Made by a program: the position numbers and the translations under genes. Under the pieces are notes generated by a model. That model was not told the DNA's origin and did not search any database. It worked only from the letters and a program-made list of their open reading frames with translations. Source: Brevibacillus composti (GTDB taxonomy: Bacteria; Bacillota; Bacilli; Brevibacillales; Brevibacillaceae). Taken from it: 64,000 bases of DNA. This document shows, in pieces, positions 17,428 to 25,601 of this stretch (position 1 is its first letter; each line of letters begins with the position of its first letter). The stretch spans positions 133,501-197,500 of the forward strand of contig NZ_CP066308.1 in NCBI RefSeq assembly GCF_016406105.1, given 5' to 3'.

Positions 17428-17862
17428 ATGAAGGTAGAAGAAGCGTTGCAGATATTGAAGGAAAAGGGATACAAATACACAGGCAAACGGGAAAAGCTGA
17501 TCCGCATCTGTGCGGCGGAGAAGCGATACCTGTCAGCCAAGGATATCATGGAGCGAATCAAGGACGACTACCCCAATCTCAGCTTTGACACCGTGTATCG
17601 CAACATCTCCACCTTTGTGGAGCTCGGCATTTTGGAGGAGACCGAGCTGGACGGGGAAGGAAAATACAGGCTCGCCTGTTCGGTAGACGGACATCACCAT
17701 CACCACGTCATCTGCACGGAATGCGGCAAGACCTCGTCGCTGCCGGGCTGTCCGATGAACATCATGTCCGCATTGCCGCCCGATTTTGAAGTGACGGGAC
17801 ATAAATTCGAGGTGTACGGCACCTGCTCCGACTGTTCACAAGCAGCGTCTGCCCATTCTTAG
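17428..17862 (+). CDS. zur: Zinc uptake regulator Zur (Fur family)
   Basis: A 144-residue Fur-family repressor. The N-terminal winged helix includes YLSAKDIMERIKDDYPNLSF and the recognition helix FDTVYRNISTFVELGILEE. The dimer domain has the metal site GHHHHHVICTECGK and a second structural cysteine pair CSDC near the C-terminus. Its place directly downstream of znuCB, plus Zur-like palindromes at both zinc promoters, makes Zur far more likely than Fur or PerR. It would shut off znuA and znuCB-zur when zinc is plentiful, so the gene probably represses its own operon. Confidence 0.88.
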   Translation: MKVEEALQILKEKGYKYTGKREKLIRICAAEKRYLSAKDIMERIKDDYPNLSFDTVYRNISTFVELGILEETELDGEGKYRLACSVDGHHHHHVICTECGKTSSLPGCPMNIMSALPPDFEVTGHKFEVYGTCSDCSQAASAHS

Positions 17863-17896
17863 TTTGGCGGCCATTCATCCTTTTCCGTATAGAGCG

Positions 17897-17936
17897 CCCT
17901 TTCTGCACATTCTTCACCGCGGCAGGAAGGGTTTTT
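17897..17936 (+). terminator. Terminator of znuCB-zur
   Basis: CCCTTTCTGC (17897-17906) pairs with GCAGGAAGGG (17922-17931) with one G-U pair, followed by TTTTT. Confidence 0.82.
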
Positions 17937-17987
17937 CTATCGATTTGCGGCTGGCGGATGGTACTCGTTTTTCTCCCTGCGGGGATT

Positions 17988-17996
17988 TGATATAAT
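17988..17996 (+). promoter_or_regulatory. Extended -10 promoter for nadB-nadC-coaX
   Basis: TG-A-TATAAT at 17988-17996 is a perfect extended -10; the -35 (TTTTTC at 17968) is weak. It lies 36 bases before nadB. Confidence 0.55.
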
Positions 17997-18031
17997 GGGT
18001 GAAACATAGATATCGGTAGAGAGAAGGGACA

Positions 18032-19660
18032 ATGGGTATGATCCCCCGCTATATCACTGACTTTGATCTGCAAACATTACCCCGGTGGAAAACGGAAGTA
18101 GCTGTCATAGGGGCCGGCATCGCCGGATTGTACACGGCCCTGCAAGCCAGTGAACACACAGACGTCGTCCTGATCAGCAAAAGAGGGTTGGATGACAGCA
18201 ATACGCGCTGGGCACAAGGGGGGATCGCCGCTGTCACGGCCAAGTCGGACTCGCCAGCCTTGCACCGTCAGGATACGCTCATTGCGGGGGCAGGCCTCTG
18301 CTCTTATGAAGCCGTGGAGGTGCTGGTGCACGAAGGGCCGGAGCGGTTGAAAGAGCTGATCGCCTACGGCACCGAATTCGACAAGGACGCCCAGGGGCGG
18401 TATGAATTGACCAAGGAAGGCGCTCACAGCAAGCGCCGTATTTTGCATGCCCACGGCGATGCGACCGGAGCGGAGATCGTCCGGGCTTTGTCTGCGCGGG
18501 TGCGCGAACAAAAGAACATCACGGTGCTGGAAAATCACTTTGCCATCGATCTGCTCACCCAGGATGGCGAATGTGTCGGGGTGATCGTCATGAAGCCGGA
18601 CGGCGAGCGCTTTTTCCTGGAGGCCAAGGCAACGGTGCTGGCCACAGGGGGAGCGGGCCAGCTGTACCGCTACACGACCAATCCGGAGATCGCGACGGCG
18701 GACGGGATCGCGCTGGCCTACCGGGCCGGGGCGAGGATCAAAGACGTCGAGTTTATCCAGTTTCATCCGACGGCGCTGTACTATCCGGGAGCGCCGCGCT
18801 TTCTCATCTCAGAGGCAGTCCGCGGCGAAGGGGCGATTCTGCGCAATACGAGCGGCGAGCGTTTCATGGAAAAATACCACCCGCAAAAAGAACTGGCCCC
18901 GCGAGACATCGTCGCCCGGGCGATCGTCTCCGAAATGGAGCGGACCAATGCCGCATACGTCTACCTCGACATTACGCATGAGTCGGAGGAGCTGATCAAG
19001 CACCGCTTTCCGACGATTTATCAGTTTTGTCTGAAATACGGCCTCGATATGGTGACGGACTGGATTCCGGTGGCTCCCGCCTGCCATTACATCATGGGCG
19101 GGGTCCAGACCGATCTGAACGGGGAGACCTCGACCAAGCGGCTGTTTGCCTGCGGCGAAGTATCCTGCACCGGCGTGCACGGGGCAAACAGGCTGGCCAG
19201 CAATTCGCTGTCCGAGGCAGTCGTCTTCGGGCACCGCATCGTCAAGCGGATCCGCGAGCTGCCCCCGGCCCCCGAGGTGCGTCCGGTGGAGGCTCGCGCG
19301 GAGAACCGGGTGCACCGCTTCGTCAATACCCGGGAGCAGCGGGTCAAGCTGCAAAAGCTGATGCTGCGCCACGTCGGGGTAAAGCGGCAGGAAAAGGGGC
19401 TTCGCAAGGCCTTGGAGGAGCTGGAGCGCATGCAGCGCTTTTACGCCTATGAGCATGAGGAGATGGAGGCGTTTGAATTCCTCAACCTGCTGAATGCGGC
19501 GGTCTTGACCACACGGGCAGCGCTGCTGCGGGAAGAGAGCCGCGGCGGCCACTACCGCAACGATTTCCCCAATAAAGACGATTTGATTTGGCGCAAGCAT
19601 ATCATCCAGACGATCGATCAGGGTGTACATGAGGAGTGTGACCAGTACGATGTGGAATAA
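18032..19660 (+). CDS. nadB: L-aspartate oxidase
   Basis: NadB is the FAD enzyme that oxidises aspartate to iminoaspartate, the first step of NAD synthesis. The 542-residue protein has the N-terminal dinucleotide fold VAVIGAGIAGLYTALQ, the succinate dehydrogenase/fumarate reductase family stretches NTRWAQGGIAAV and GGAGQLYRYTTNPEIATADG, HPTAL, and ACHYIMGGVQTDLNG. It overlaps the start of nadC, so the two are co-translated, and coaX follows. The product is used by NadA, encoded 7 kb upstream. The N-terminus may begin at the third codon (second Met), as the ribosome site is not strong for either. Confidence 0.95.
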   Translation: MGMIPRYITDFDLQTLPRWKTEVAVIGAGIAGLYTALQASEHTDVVLISKRGLDDSNTRWAQGGIAAVTAKSDSPALHRQDTLIAGAGLCSYEAVEVLVHEGPERLKELIAYGTEFDKDAQGRYELTKEGAHSKRRILHAHGDATGAEIVRALSARVREQKNITVLENHFAIDLLTQDGECVGVIVMKPDGERFFLEAKATVLATGGAGQLYRYTTNPEIATADGIALAYRAGARIKDVEFIQFHPTALYYPGAPRFLISEAVRGEGAILRNTSGERFMEKYHPQKELAPRDIVARAIVSEMERTNAAYVYLDITHESEELIKHRFPTIYQFCLKYGLDMVTDWIPVAPACHYIMGGVQTDLNGETSTKRLFACGEVSCTGVHGANRLASNSLSEAVVFGHRIVKRIRELPPAPEVRPVEARAENRVHRFVNTREQRVKLQKLMLRHVGVKRQEKGLRKALEELERMQRFYAYEHEEMEAFEFLNLLNAAVLTTRAALLREESRGGHYRNDFPNKDDLIWRKHIIQTIDQGVHEECDQYDVE

Positions 19661-20495
19661 GCGTGAGCTGCAACGAAAAATAGAAGACTGGCTGCAGGAG
19701 GACATCGGCTTCGGAGATGTGACGACGATGAGCACGATCCCCGAGACGGAAGAGGGCGTCGGCATTCTGTACGCCAAGGAAGCGGGAATTATCGCCGGGC
19801 TGCCGGTGGCGGCGGAGGTATTTGCGGCGGTAGACCCGTCCCTGTCCTTTATGGCTCGTGTACAGGAAGGAGCCCGGGTGGAAAAAGGAGAGCAAATCGC
19901 CGAGGTGAGCGGGTCGGTCCGCTCGATTCTCAGCGGCGAGCGGCTGGCGCTCAATCTCCTGCAGCGCCTCTCCGGGATCGCGACGAGAACCCGTGAGTAC
20001 GCGGACGCGGTAGCGGGCACCAAAGCGCGGGTGGTCGATACGCGCAAAACCACGCCGGGCCTGCGCATGCTGGAAAAATACGCGGTGCGGGTCGGCGGCG
20101 GTCATAACCACCGGTATGCGCTTTACGACGCCGTGATGATCAAGGATAACCACATCAAGGGGGCGGGCGGGATAGCGGAAGCCGTCGCCGCAGCCCGCGC
20201 GGCCATCCCCCACACGATGAAGATCGAGGTGGAGGCCGAGTCGCTGGCACAGGTGCAGGAGGCGCTGGACGCCGGCGCGGACATTATCATGCTGGACAAT
20301 ATGGCGATTCCGGAGATGACCGAAGCGGTCGCCCTGATCGGCGGACGGGCCGTCGTGGAAGCCTCCGGCGGCGTGACCCTGGAGACGATCGGCGGAATCG
20401 CCCGGACCGGCGTCGATGTCATCTCCGTCGGGGCTCTGACGCACTCGGTCAAAGCGCTGGACATCAGCCTCGACCTCAATACCCGGAAGCGATAG
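19650..20495 (+). CDS. nadC: Nicotinate-nucleotide pyrophosphorylase (carboxylating)
   Basis: NadC makes nicotinate mononucleotide from quinolinate and PRPP. The 281-residue protein has the family motifs [61 protein letters not shown] and [12 protein letters not shown] 19650 is chosen as the family-like start; GAGGAG at 19631 is a little far, and in-frame GTG 19638 or ATG 19629 are alternatives. It overlaps nadB by 11 bases and is followed by coaX after 11 bases. Confidence 0.95.
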   Translation: MWNKRELQRKIEDWLQEDIGFGDVTTMSTIPETEEGVGILYAKEAGIIAGLPVAAEVFAAVDPSLSFMARVQEGARVEKGEQIAEVSGSVRSILSGERLALNLLQRLSGIATRTREYADAVAGTKARVVDTRKTTPGLRMLEKYAVRVGGGHNHRYALYDAVMIKDNHIKGAGGIAEAVAAARAAIPHTMKIEVEAESLAQVQEALDAGADIIMLDNMAIPEMTEAVALIGGRAVVEASGGVTLETIGGIARTGVDVISVGALTHSVKALDISLDLNTRKR

Positions 20496-20506
20496 GAGTG
20501 GCCTGT

Positions 20507-21271
20507 ATGCTGCTTGCGATGGATATCGGCAATTCCAATATCGTCATGGGGCTGTACGAGGGGGACAAGCTGCGCCACCACTTCCGCGTGGCGACCGACC
20601 GCAACAAGACAGAGGACGAGTACGGCATGCTCGTCCGCAATCTGTTCGACAGCGTCGGCCTGTCCCTGTCCGATGTGGACGGCATCAGCATTTCCTCTGT
20701 GGTGCCGCCGATCAACCTGACGATTGAGCGGATGTGTGAAAAATACATCAAGCAAAAGCCGCTGGTAGTCGGCCCCGGCATCAAGACGGGGCTGAATATC
20801 AAATGCGAGTACCCGCGCGAGGTAGGCACCGACCGGATCGTCAATGCGGTCGCGGCCATCCATGAGTACGGAACGCCCCTGATCGTCGTCGATTTCGGCA
20901 CGGCGACGACCTTTTGCTACGTGGACGAACGGGGACAGTATTGGGGCGGAGCCATCGCCCCGGGGATCGGGATCGCGACGGAAGCCCTGTTCAAGCGGGC
21001 GGACAAGCTCCCCCGGATCGAGATCGCAAAACCGCCCTCCGTGGTGGGCCGCAACACCGTCACCGCCATGCAGTCAGGCATCTTCTACGGCTTCGTCGGC
21101 CAGGTGGAAGGTATCGTCCGCCGCATCAGGGCGGAATACGGGACGGATCCCACCGTCGTGGCTACGGGCGGACTGGCTCCCCTATTTGGCCACGAGGCGG
21201 AGTGTGTCGATGTCGTAGACCGGGAGCTGACGCTCAAAGGGCTGCGGTTGATTTATGAGCGGAATCAGTGA
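20507..21271 (+). CDS. coaX: Type III pantothenate kinase
   Basis: CoaX phosphorylates pantothenate in the first step of coenzyme A synthesis. The 254-residue protein starts with the phosphate-binding [19 protein letters not shown] and has [15 protein letters not shown] and the ADP site GGLAPLF. ATG 20507 has TAGGAG at the right distance; an in-frame GTG three codons earlier overlaps that site. In B. subtilis coaX sits between ftsH and hslO; here it is the last backbone gene before a 26 kb accessory block that separates it from hslO. Confidence 0.95.
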   Translation: MLLAMDIGNSNIVMGLYEGDKLRHHFRVATDRNKTEDEYGMLVRNLFDSVGLSLSDVDGISISSVVPPINLTIERMCEKYIKQKPLVVGPGIKTGLNIKCEYPREVGTDRIVNAVAAIHEYGTPLIVVDFGTATTFCYVDERGQYWGGAIAPGIGIATEALFKRADKLPRIEIAKPPSVVGRNTVTAMQSGIFYGFVGQVEGIVRRIRAEYGTDPTVVATGGLAPLFGHEAECVDVVDRELTLKGLRLIYERNQ

Positions 21272-21315
21272 AAAAGCTTTGATCAGTCCCGGTTGACCAT
21301 AAGGAAGTCTTTTAC

Positions 21316-21594
21316 ATGGAAACGATAACTGTAGGCGGTAATCATATAACCCTACAGCCAGCCGGTAAATACCAAAAACTTGTGCTGCAGTTAGGGGTAA
21401 CGGGGACAGATCATGCAACTATTCAAGTATTGAATGATAAAAAAGAATTGCTCAACAAGCCAATCAAAGCGAATGAAATCAACACGTTTGAAGTTGACAT
21501 TGAGACTGCCCAAGAAATAAAGATTGAGATCAAAGGAAAGATTAAAGAGTCAAAAGGGACAGGTGTTATACTCACGACATCGCATTACAAATAA
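21316..21594 (+). CDS. Small hypothetical protein, probably beta-rich
   Basis: A 92-residue protein I do not recognise. It alternates hydrophobic and polar residues (ITVGGNHITLQP, KLVLQLGVTG, EIKIEIKGKIKES), suggesting a small beta-sandwich, and has no signal peptide or membrane helix. AAGGAAG lies eight bases before the ATG and a good terminator follows, so it is a believable single-gene unit. It is more AT-rich than coaX and marks the left edge of the accessory block. Confidence 0.6.
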   Translation: METITVGGNHITLQPAGKYQKLVLQLGVTGTDHATIQVLNDKKELLNKPIKANEINTFEVDIETAQEIKIEIKGKIKESKGTGVILTTSHYK

Positions 21595-21602
21595 ATCATT
21601 TG

Positions 21603-21629
21603 AAAGGCACCCATCGCGGTGTCTTTTTT
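21603..21629 (+). terminator. Terminator after 21316 gene
   Basis: AAGGCACC (21604-21611) pairs with GGTGTCTT (21618-21625) including one G-U pair, followed by a T run. Confidence 0.8.
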
Positions 21630-21909
21630 GTTGAGGTGAAAACGAATGGGAATGAATCTTGTTTCAATCATGATAGCTAATGCAGACGGAGAACTGGTTT
21701 AAGTATAGGCATATCACGAGAAAAAATAACAAAGAATGGCGGCGGAAAATGGAGGCGCAGCCCTCGGAGAAGTAACCTCCCTCCCCGCTCGGTGTTAATA
21801 GTAAGGTTTAAAAAAATGAAGAAGATACATTTTTTTAAAAAAGTAATTTGTTTGAAATTATATTAACTGTATAATATACTCATATTCAACAAAAAATGGG
21901 AGGGTTATT
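21630..21909 (+). other. AT-rich non-coding stretch with short ORF and promoter
   Basis: An 18-codon frame at 21646-21702 follows GAGGTGA at a good distance but has no recognisable product; it may be the stub of a lost gene. TTGTTT (21848-21853) and TATAAT (21870-21875), spacing 16, form a likely promoter for the next gene cluster. Otherwise nothing is seen. Confidence 0.45.
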
Positions 21910-22500
21910 ATGAGGAAGTTGATTACACTATCTGCGTTAATGTTACTAGTAGTGTCATCTGTGGTAATGGTTGGTGCAAAACCGTCCGCAGAAAGAAATG
22001 TGGATGTTAAGGTAGAGTATTTCTCATCACCTGCAGACAAACAATTTGAAAAGGGGATAAAAAAACATTTTAAAATGGTTCCTAAGAAAAACAATAGGTC
22101 ACTTTCTAGTATTGACGAAAGCTCTAACCGGTTCGATTTGAAAATGAAGATCAAAAAGCACAAAATAAAAGGTCAAGGCATACCAACAGAGTATGAGGCA
22201 ACTGGAAAGGGTAGCCTGTTTATTGATGGAAATGAATATAAATACGAGTTCAAAGACTTGATTTATGTGGAAGAAACTCGAAGTGGAAGTTACTTCTATA
22301 ACGGATCTCTCGAAGGGACCGTAAAAACAGAAGAAGGAGAAGTTCCAGCTGTATTTACGGTAACAACAATTCCCGAGGAAGACAAAACTTTGGTTACGAT
22401 AGGGATAGATGACGCATTGGCTGATGACCCGGCTGCATTAGCCTTTGGTGAAGTTTTTGATGAATATATTGATTGGCAAGAGAAAAAATTTGAGGAGTGA
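21910..22500 (+). CDS. Secreted hypothetical protein
   Basis: A 196-residue protein I do not recognise, with a signal peptide (MRKLITLSALMLLVVSSVVM, likely cut after VGAKPSA or nearby) and a charged, Lys/Glu-rich mature part. The region KGSLFIDGNEYKYEFKDLIY looks like beta strands. Codon use and base composition are strikingly AT-rich compared with the backbone, suggesting recent transfer. GGGAGGG precedes the ATG and a promoter lies at 21848-21875. The stop is four bases before the next start, so it forms an operon with the 22505 and 23405 genes. Confidence 0.65.
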   Translation: MRKLITLSALMLLVVSSVVMVGAKPSAERNVDVKVEYFSSPADKQFEKGIKKHFKMVPKKNNRSLSSIDESSNRFDLKMKIKKHKIKGQGIPTEYEATGKGSLFIDGNEYKYEFKDLIYVEETRSGSYFYNGSLEGTVKTEEGEVPAVFTVTTIPEEDKTLVTIGIDDALADDPAALAFGEVFDEYIDWQEKKFEE

Positions 22501-22504
22501 AAAC

Positions 22505-23350
22505 ATGAAAAAAATTGCGCTTTTCAGCTTAGTTGCTGGACTTCTCTTCAGTAGTTTTCCAAATTATTCAAAGGCATTTGATAACGATTTAAATAACGAT
22601 GGTTATGTAGATGCAATGTATATAGATTCTTATGAAGGCTTCGCATATGATAGCACTAGAAGATTATTTTCGGTTGGTACTACATCAAAAGGAGAGCGTG
22701 CATCAGTTCTTGTTGCGTACGCAATTACACCTCACTGGAATCAGCAACCTACAGGAGTAGAATATGTAAGGTCCTTTACAGATACGTTAGGAGTACAAAG
22801 AGAGTATGGTGCTGTTCCAGGAACAGTATATCCAGAATATATCAGAAATCAATTTGTAATTCCTGAAGGTGATGCTTACGCTCATATTTATAGGATTAGT
22901 CCAAGAAACCAACTAAGCGAAGTAAGCCTTGGCTCTCTAACGGGATTAATGGAATTAATAGGACTTGAAAGGGCTTCATTCCTGTTAGATACAGTGTTTT
23001 CAATTGTGACAGAAGTAGAGTCACTTAGTACAAGTTCTCCAAATAGTTCAGGAGATTACGGATCATCCGCATACGTTACACAATGGTTTACAAGTTATAG
23101 TTCTTGGAAAAACAATACAAATGGAAACACTGACCTTCCAAGCACTATATCATCCTCCAATGCATATAAAGATAGATCAAGGGGGTTTTTCTCCGAATTC
23201 AAATACCAGGATGATGCTTGGTCCAGAGGTTCTAAACATCGAGTTGAAGCTATAACAAGGATAAAATATGTTATGAAGCTTCAGAGTAGTGGATTAACAT
23301 ATTCCTTTAATCATTTAAATACACTCAATCATTATAGTTACGGGTATTAA
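22505..23350 (+). CDS. Secreted protein with EF-hand-like Asp loop
   Basis: A 281-residue exported protein of unknown function. The signal peptide runs from MKKIALFSLVAGLLFSS to about NYSKA. Immediately after it comes DNDLNNDGYVDAMYID, which has the spacing of a calcium-binding EF-hand or dockerin loop (D-N-D-G-V-D). The remainder is rich in Ser, Tyr and Asn, without cysteines or recognised domains. ATG 22505 is supported by GAGGAGTG; an upstream in-frame start lies inside the previous gene and would bury the signal peptide. It is followed by a hairpin and a gene for a small membrane-anchored helical protein, an arrangement repeated at 24949-26441. Confidence 0.65.
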   Translation: MKKIALFSLVAGLLFSSFPNYSKAFDNDLNNDGYVDAMYIDSYEGFAYDSTRRLFSVGTTSKGERASVLVAYAITPHWNQQPTGVEYVRSFTDTLGVQREYGAVPGTVYPEYIRNQFVIPEGDAYAHIYRISPRNQLSEVSLGSLTGLMELIGLERASFLLDTVFSIVTEVESLSTSSPNSSGDYGSSAYVTQWFTSYSSWKNNTNGNTDLPSTISSSNAYKDRSRGFFSEFKYQDDAWSRGSKHRVEAITRIKYVMKLQSSGLTYSFNHLNTLNHYSYGY

Positions 23351-23359
23351 ATGAATCTT

Positions 23360-23382
23360 CCAGGGCAGTTCTACTGCCCTGG
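23360..23382 (+). repeat. Perfect 10-bp intercistronic hairpin
   Basis: CCAGGGCAGT and ACTGCCCTGG close over a three-base loop between two genes. No T run follows, so it is more likely a processing or stability hairpin than a terminator. Confidence 0.7.
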
Positions 23383-23404
23383 ATACTGTTGGAGAGGGGA
23401 AAAT

Positions 23405-23902
23405 ATGAAAAAGCAATATTTTTTATTCGTTTTTCTAATATTGGTAGCTTTTTTGGGGGGATATTTAGTACCTAAAAAAGACAATAATCCAACATTAAAA
23501 TTTTCTGTTTCACAATATCGTCAATTAACAGAATACCATCAGGATTTGCGTGAAGCCTTACTAATTACCTCAAAAAAAGATAAACTAGATAAACTAATAT
23601 ATACATATTACAAGGTTAGAGATGCTAAAAGTGGACTAATGCACCTTTCATTAATCTTTGCTGATCATAATATCAGCCTAGATCAAATAGATTCAAGAGT
23701 TAGTCAAATGGAAATACATCTAAAAGATTATATTCTAAGTGAGGCATTAAACATGAGTAATAGTAATCTTGAGAAAGCCCTGGAAAATGATATTGAAGTC
23801 GCCAACCTAATAGTTACAAAACTAAATTACAAAAACTTTGAGCAAAAAGATATAGCTTCTTTACGGAATAGTGTTAAGGAATTAAGTACATTATTAAGGT
23901 AA
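23405..23902 (+). CDS. Membrane-anchored alpha-helical protein
   Basis: A 165-residue protein I do not recognise. It has an N-terminal transmembrane helix or uncleaved signal (FLFVFLILVAFLGGYLV) and a long, charged helical domain without cysteine, compatible with a helical bundle outside the cell. It follows a ~280-residue secreted protein, as does the lipoprotein at 24949; the two pairs are similar in order and size though I see no clear sequence identity. ATG 23405 has GGAGAGGGG upstream. Very AT-rich. Confidence 0.6.
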   Translation: MKKQYFLFVFLILVAFLGGYLVPKKDNNPTLKFSVSQYRQLTEYHQDLREALLITSKKDKLDKLIYTYYKVRDAKSGLMHLSLIFADHNISLDQIDSRVSQMEIHLKDYILSEALNMSNSNLEKALENDIEVANLIVTKLNYKNFEQKDIASLRNSVKELSTLLR

Positions 23903-23978
23903 TAAGAATAGATATAACTTAACTACAATTTCTTTGTCTTACTTTCTCTCTATATATAGAAACTCTTCAGGTGATGGT

Positions 23979-24342
23979 GACAGATGTAATGCGTCAATTA
24001 ATAACTCAGAGACGGGCGAGGTACTCTATGAGGAAAAAATGCTTTGACGTCCGGACGAAATCGTCAAGGTTCTCCGTCCAGCAGGCCGCAGCGCAAAATT
24101 CGTTAAAATCAAAGCCAGCCAGAAGGCAAAGCGACGGCTCAGGAAGCTGTCACTCGCCGAGGCTGGTTTTTTGTTGAAGATCACACCTTATGCCAGCGAA
24201 AGGACGAACCTTTCTTGAGGGAGACAATGAGCGGGGGCAGAAAGGTATTCCGCTCACCGTCAAAGACCTATCCAGAATTGCTGATTGCTCCTATTCGCAG
24301 GCAAGAAAGATCGTCAAGTCATTCATCGAGCAGCGGATTCTC
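23979..24342 (+). pseudogene. Decayed winged-helix DNA-binding protein of phage/plasmid type
   Basis: Two frames must be joined to read this. The first (SETGEVLYEEKML, stop at 24045, then RPDEIVKVLRPAGRS and LSLAEAGFLLKITPYASERT) ends at a stop near 24217; the second continues as GDNERGQKGIPLTVKDLSRI and ADCSYSQARKIVKSFIEQRI. The combined sequence resembles the small winged-helix replication or regulatory proteins common on Firmicutes phages and plasmids. At least one stop and one frameshift make it non-functional. It sits between AT-rich cargo genes and a truncated dehydrogenase, so it is probably a relic of the element that brought the island. Confidence 0.5.
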
Positions 24343-24380
24343 TGGTGTTTATGGCAGACTAAAAATGTAGGTTATGGCAG

Positions 24381-24417
24381 TTAATTTATGCAACCCCTAT
24401 GGGGCTGCATAAATTAA
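24381..24417. repeat. 17-bp inverted repeat, terminator-like
   Basis: TTAATTTATGCAACCCC (24381-24397) and GGGGCTGCATAAATTAA (24401-24417) pair with a single mismatch over a TAT loop and are followed by an A run. It lies 51 bases before the truncated dehydrogenase and may be an island boundary or a terminator. Confidence 0.7.
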
Positions 24418-24468
24418 AAAAACATCTTGCCAACGTCCCCTCAACCAAATACACTCCCAGTTGGGCAA

Positions 24469-24948
24469 CTGCCCGTTGCCTATGCGGATGGTCAGAACGA
24501 GGCGGCCCGTCACGCGATGCTGGAGGGAAGCCTGCTCGCCGGTCTCTGTTTTGGCTCGGCTGATGTAGCGGCGGTCCATTGTCTGGCTGAAGCGCTCGGC
24601 GGATTGTACGACACGCCCCACGGCGTAGCCAATGCGGTCTTTTTGCCGCATGTGCTGCGGTTTAATGCCGCGGAAAACAAGGAGATGCACGCGAGATTGG
24701 CCCGCTACATGGGGTTTGCCCAGGATGCGGACGCGGACGAGCTGGCTGTGGAGAAGCTGATTGAGGGCATCGAGAACTTCACGAGCAGCCTGGGCATCCC
24801 CAAGCTGAAGGATTTGCCCGGCGTACGCGAGGAGGATTTTCCGCGAATCGTGGAGCTGTCGATGAAAAACGGCTCGACGCCGAGCAATGTGCGGACCATT
24901 GCGGCGGATGATTATCGGCGGATTTTGGAGGATGCGTACCGCTCTTAG
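24469..24948 (+). pseudogene. Iron-containing alcohol dehydrogenase, C-terminal fragment
   Basis: The frame encodes the last 160 or so residues of a group III iron-dependent alcohol dehydrogenase: LPVAYADGQNEAARHAM, GSADVAAVHCLAEALGG and YDTPHGVANAVFLPHVL include the iron-ligand histidines. A complete enzyme has about 385 residues; the NAD-binding N-terminal half is absent and the family match stops abruptly near 24469. The preceding residues of the open frame do not fit the family. Base composition returns to that of the backbone, so this looks like an old resident gene cut by insertion of, or recombination with, the AT-rich island to its left. Confidence 0.82.
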
Positions 24949-25527
24949 TTAGCGGAAGTCCTTTACCGTCTCTTTGATGCGATTGATGCTTTGGATCATC
25001 GCCGAAATGTCGTAATGATTGTCAATGGAGAAATCCGGGTCTTGGGCGATGGTTCTCAGTTCATTCTGGATCACTTTCACCTGATCGGATACCTGCTTTA
25101 TTTTTTGGATGTGACGAGAGGTGATCGGTTCCTCGTGGGAGGCGATCACCTCCAGCGCGCTGGATAGCTCCGACAAATAAGGCTGCAACGATACAGACCG
25201 ATGAGAGTTTCCATCGGCTGAGACAAAAGAAAAGAAACTGTTGTCGATCAATGTGTTCAATTGTTGTCTGGAGGTCGAAAGCCTCCCCTGTAAAAAGCGG
25301 ATTTGCTTCTCGTCTGCCGGTCCCGTGCCGAGAGATTGGAGGTCGACTGATAAAAACTGAAGGGACTCCAGGCGATTCTCCAGTTCTTGCTGGAGCAAAC
25401 GGTTGACCTCGGCTAGGTGGGAGGCTCCGCGCTGTGTATTCTCAGCATCGTCGGAAGGAGTGCAGGAGCTTATGGCAAAGGCCGCCATAACAGACAGCAG
25501 CAGTAAGATTGCGGTTTTTTTGAACAT
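24949..25527 (-). CDS. Lipoprotein with helical domain
   Basis: A 192-residue lipoprotein of unknown function. The signal peptide MFKKTAILLLLSVMAAFAIS ends at the lipobox cysteine in ISSC. The mature part is predicted helical, with heptad-like stretches (LLQQELENRLESLQFLSVDL, IQKIKQVSDQVKVIQNELRT). It is downstream of and on the same strand as a secreted protein gene. The pairing of a ~280-residue exported protein with a ~165-190-residue membrane-anchored helical protein also occurs at 22505-23902. The start at 25527 is chosen because the signal peptide begins there and GAGGTG lies upstream. Confidence 0.65.
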   Translation of the reverse strand: MFKKTAILLLLSVMAAFAISSCTPSDDAENTQRGASHLAEVNRLLQQELENRLESLQFLSVDLQSLGTGPADEKQIRFLQGRLSTSRQQLNTLIDNSFFSFVSADGNSHRSVSLQPYLSELSSALEVIASHEEPITSRHIQKIKQVSDQVKVIQNELRTIAQDPDFSIDNHYDISAMIQSINRIKETVKDFR

Positions 25528-25601
25528 GGGAACACCTCGCTTGTTGGATGAACGTAAGAAAGGTGTCAATCATTGAAGATTGAACACCTGAATGTCAGTT
25601 T

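Noticed and set aside
19602..20863. Long minus-strand frames opposite nadC and coaX
   Set aside because: No motifs, no start signals, and the plus-strand genes are certain.
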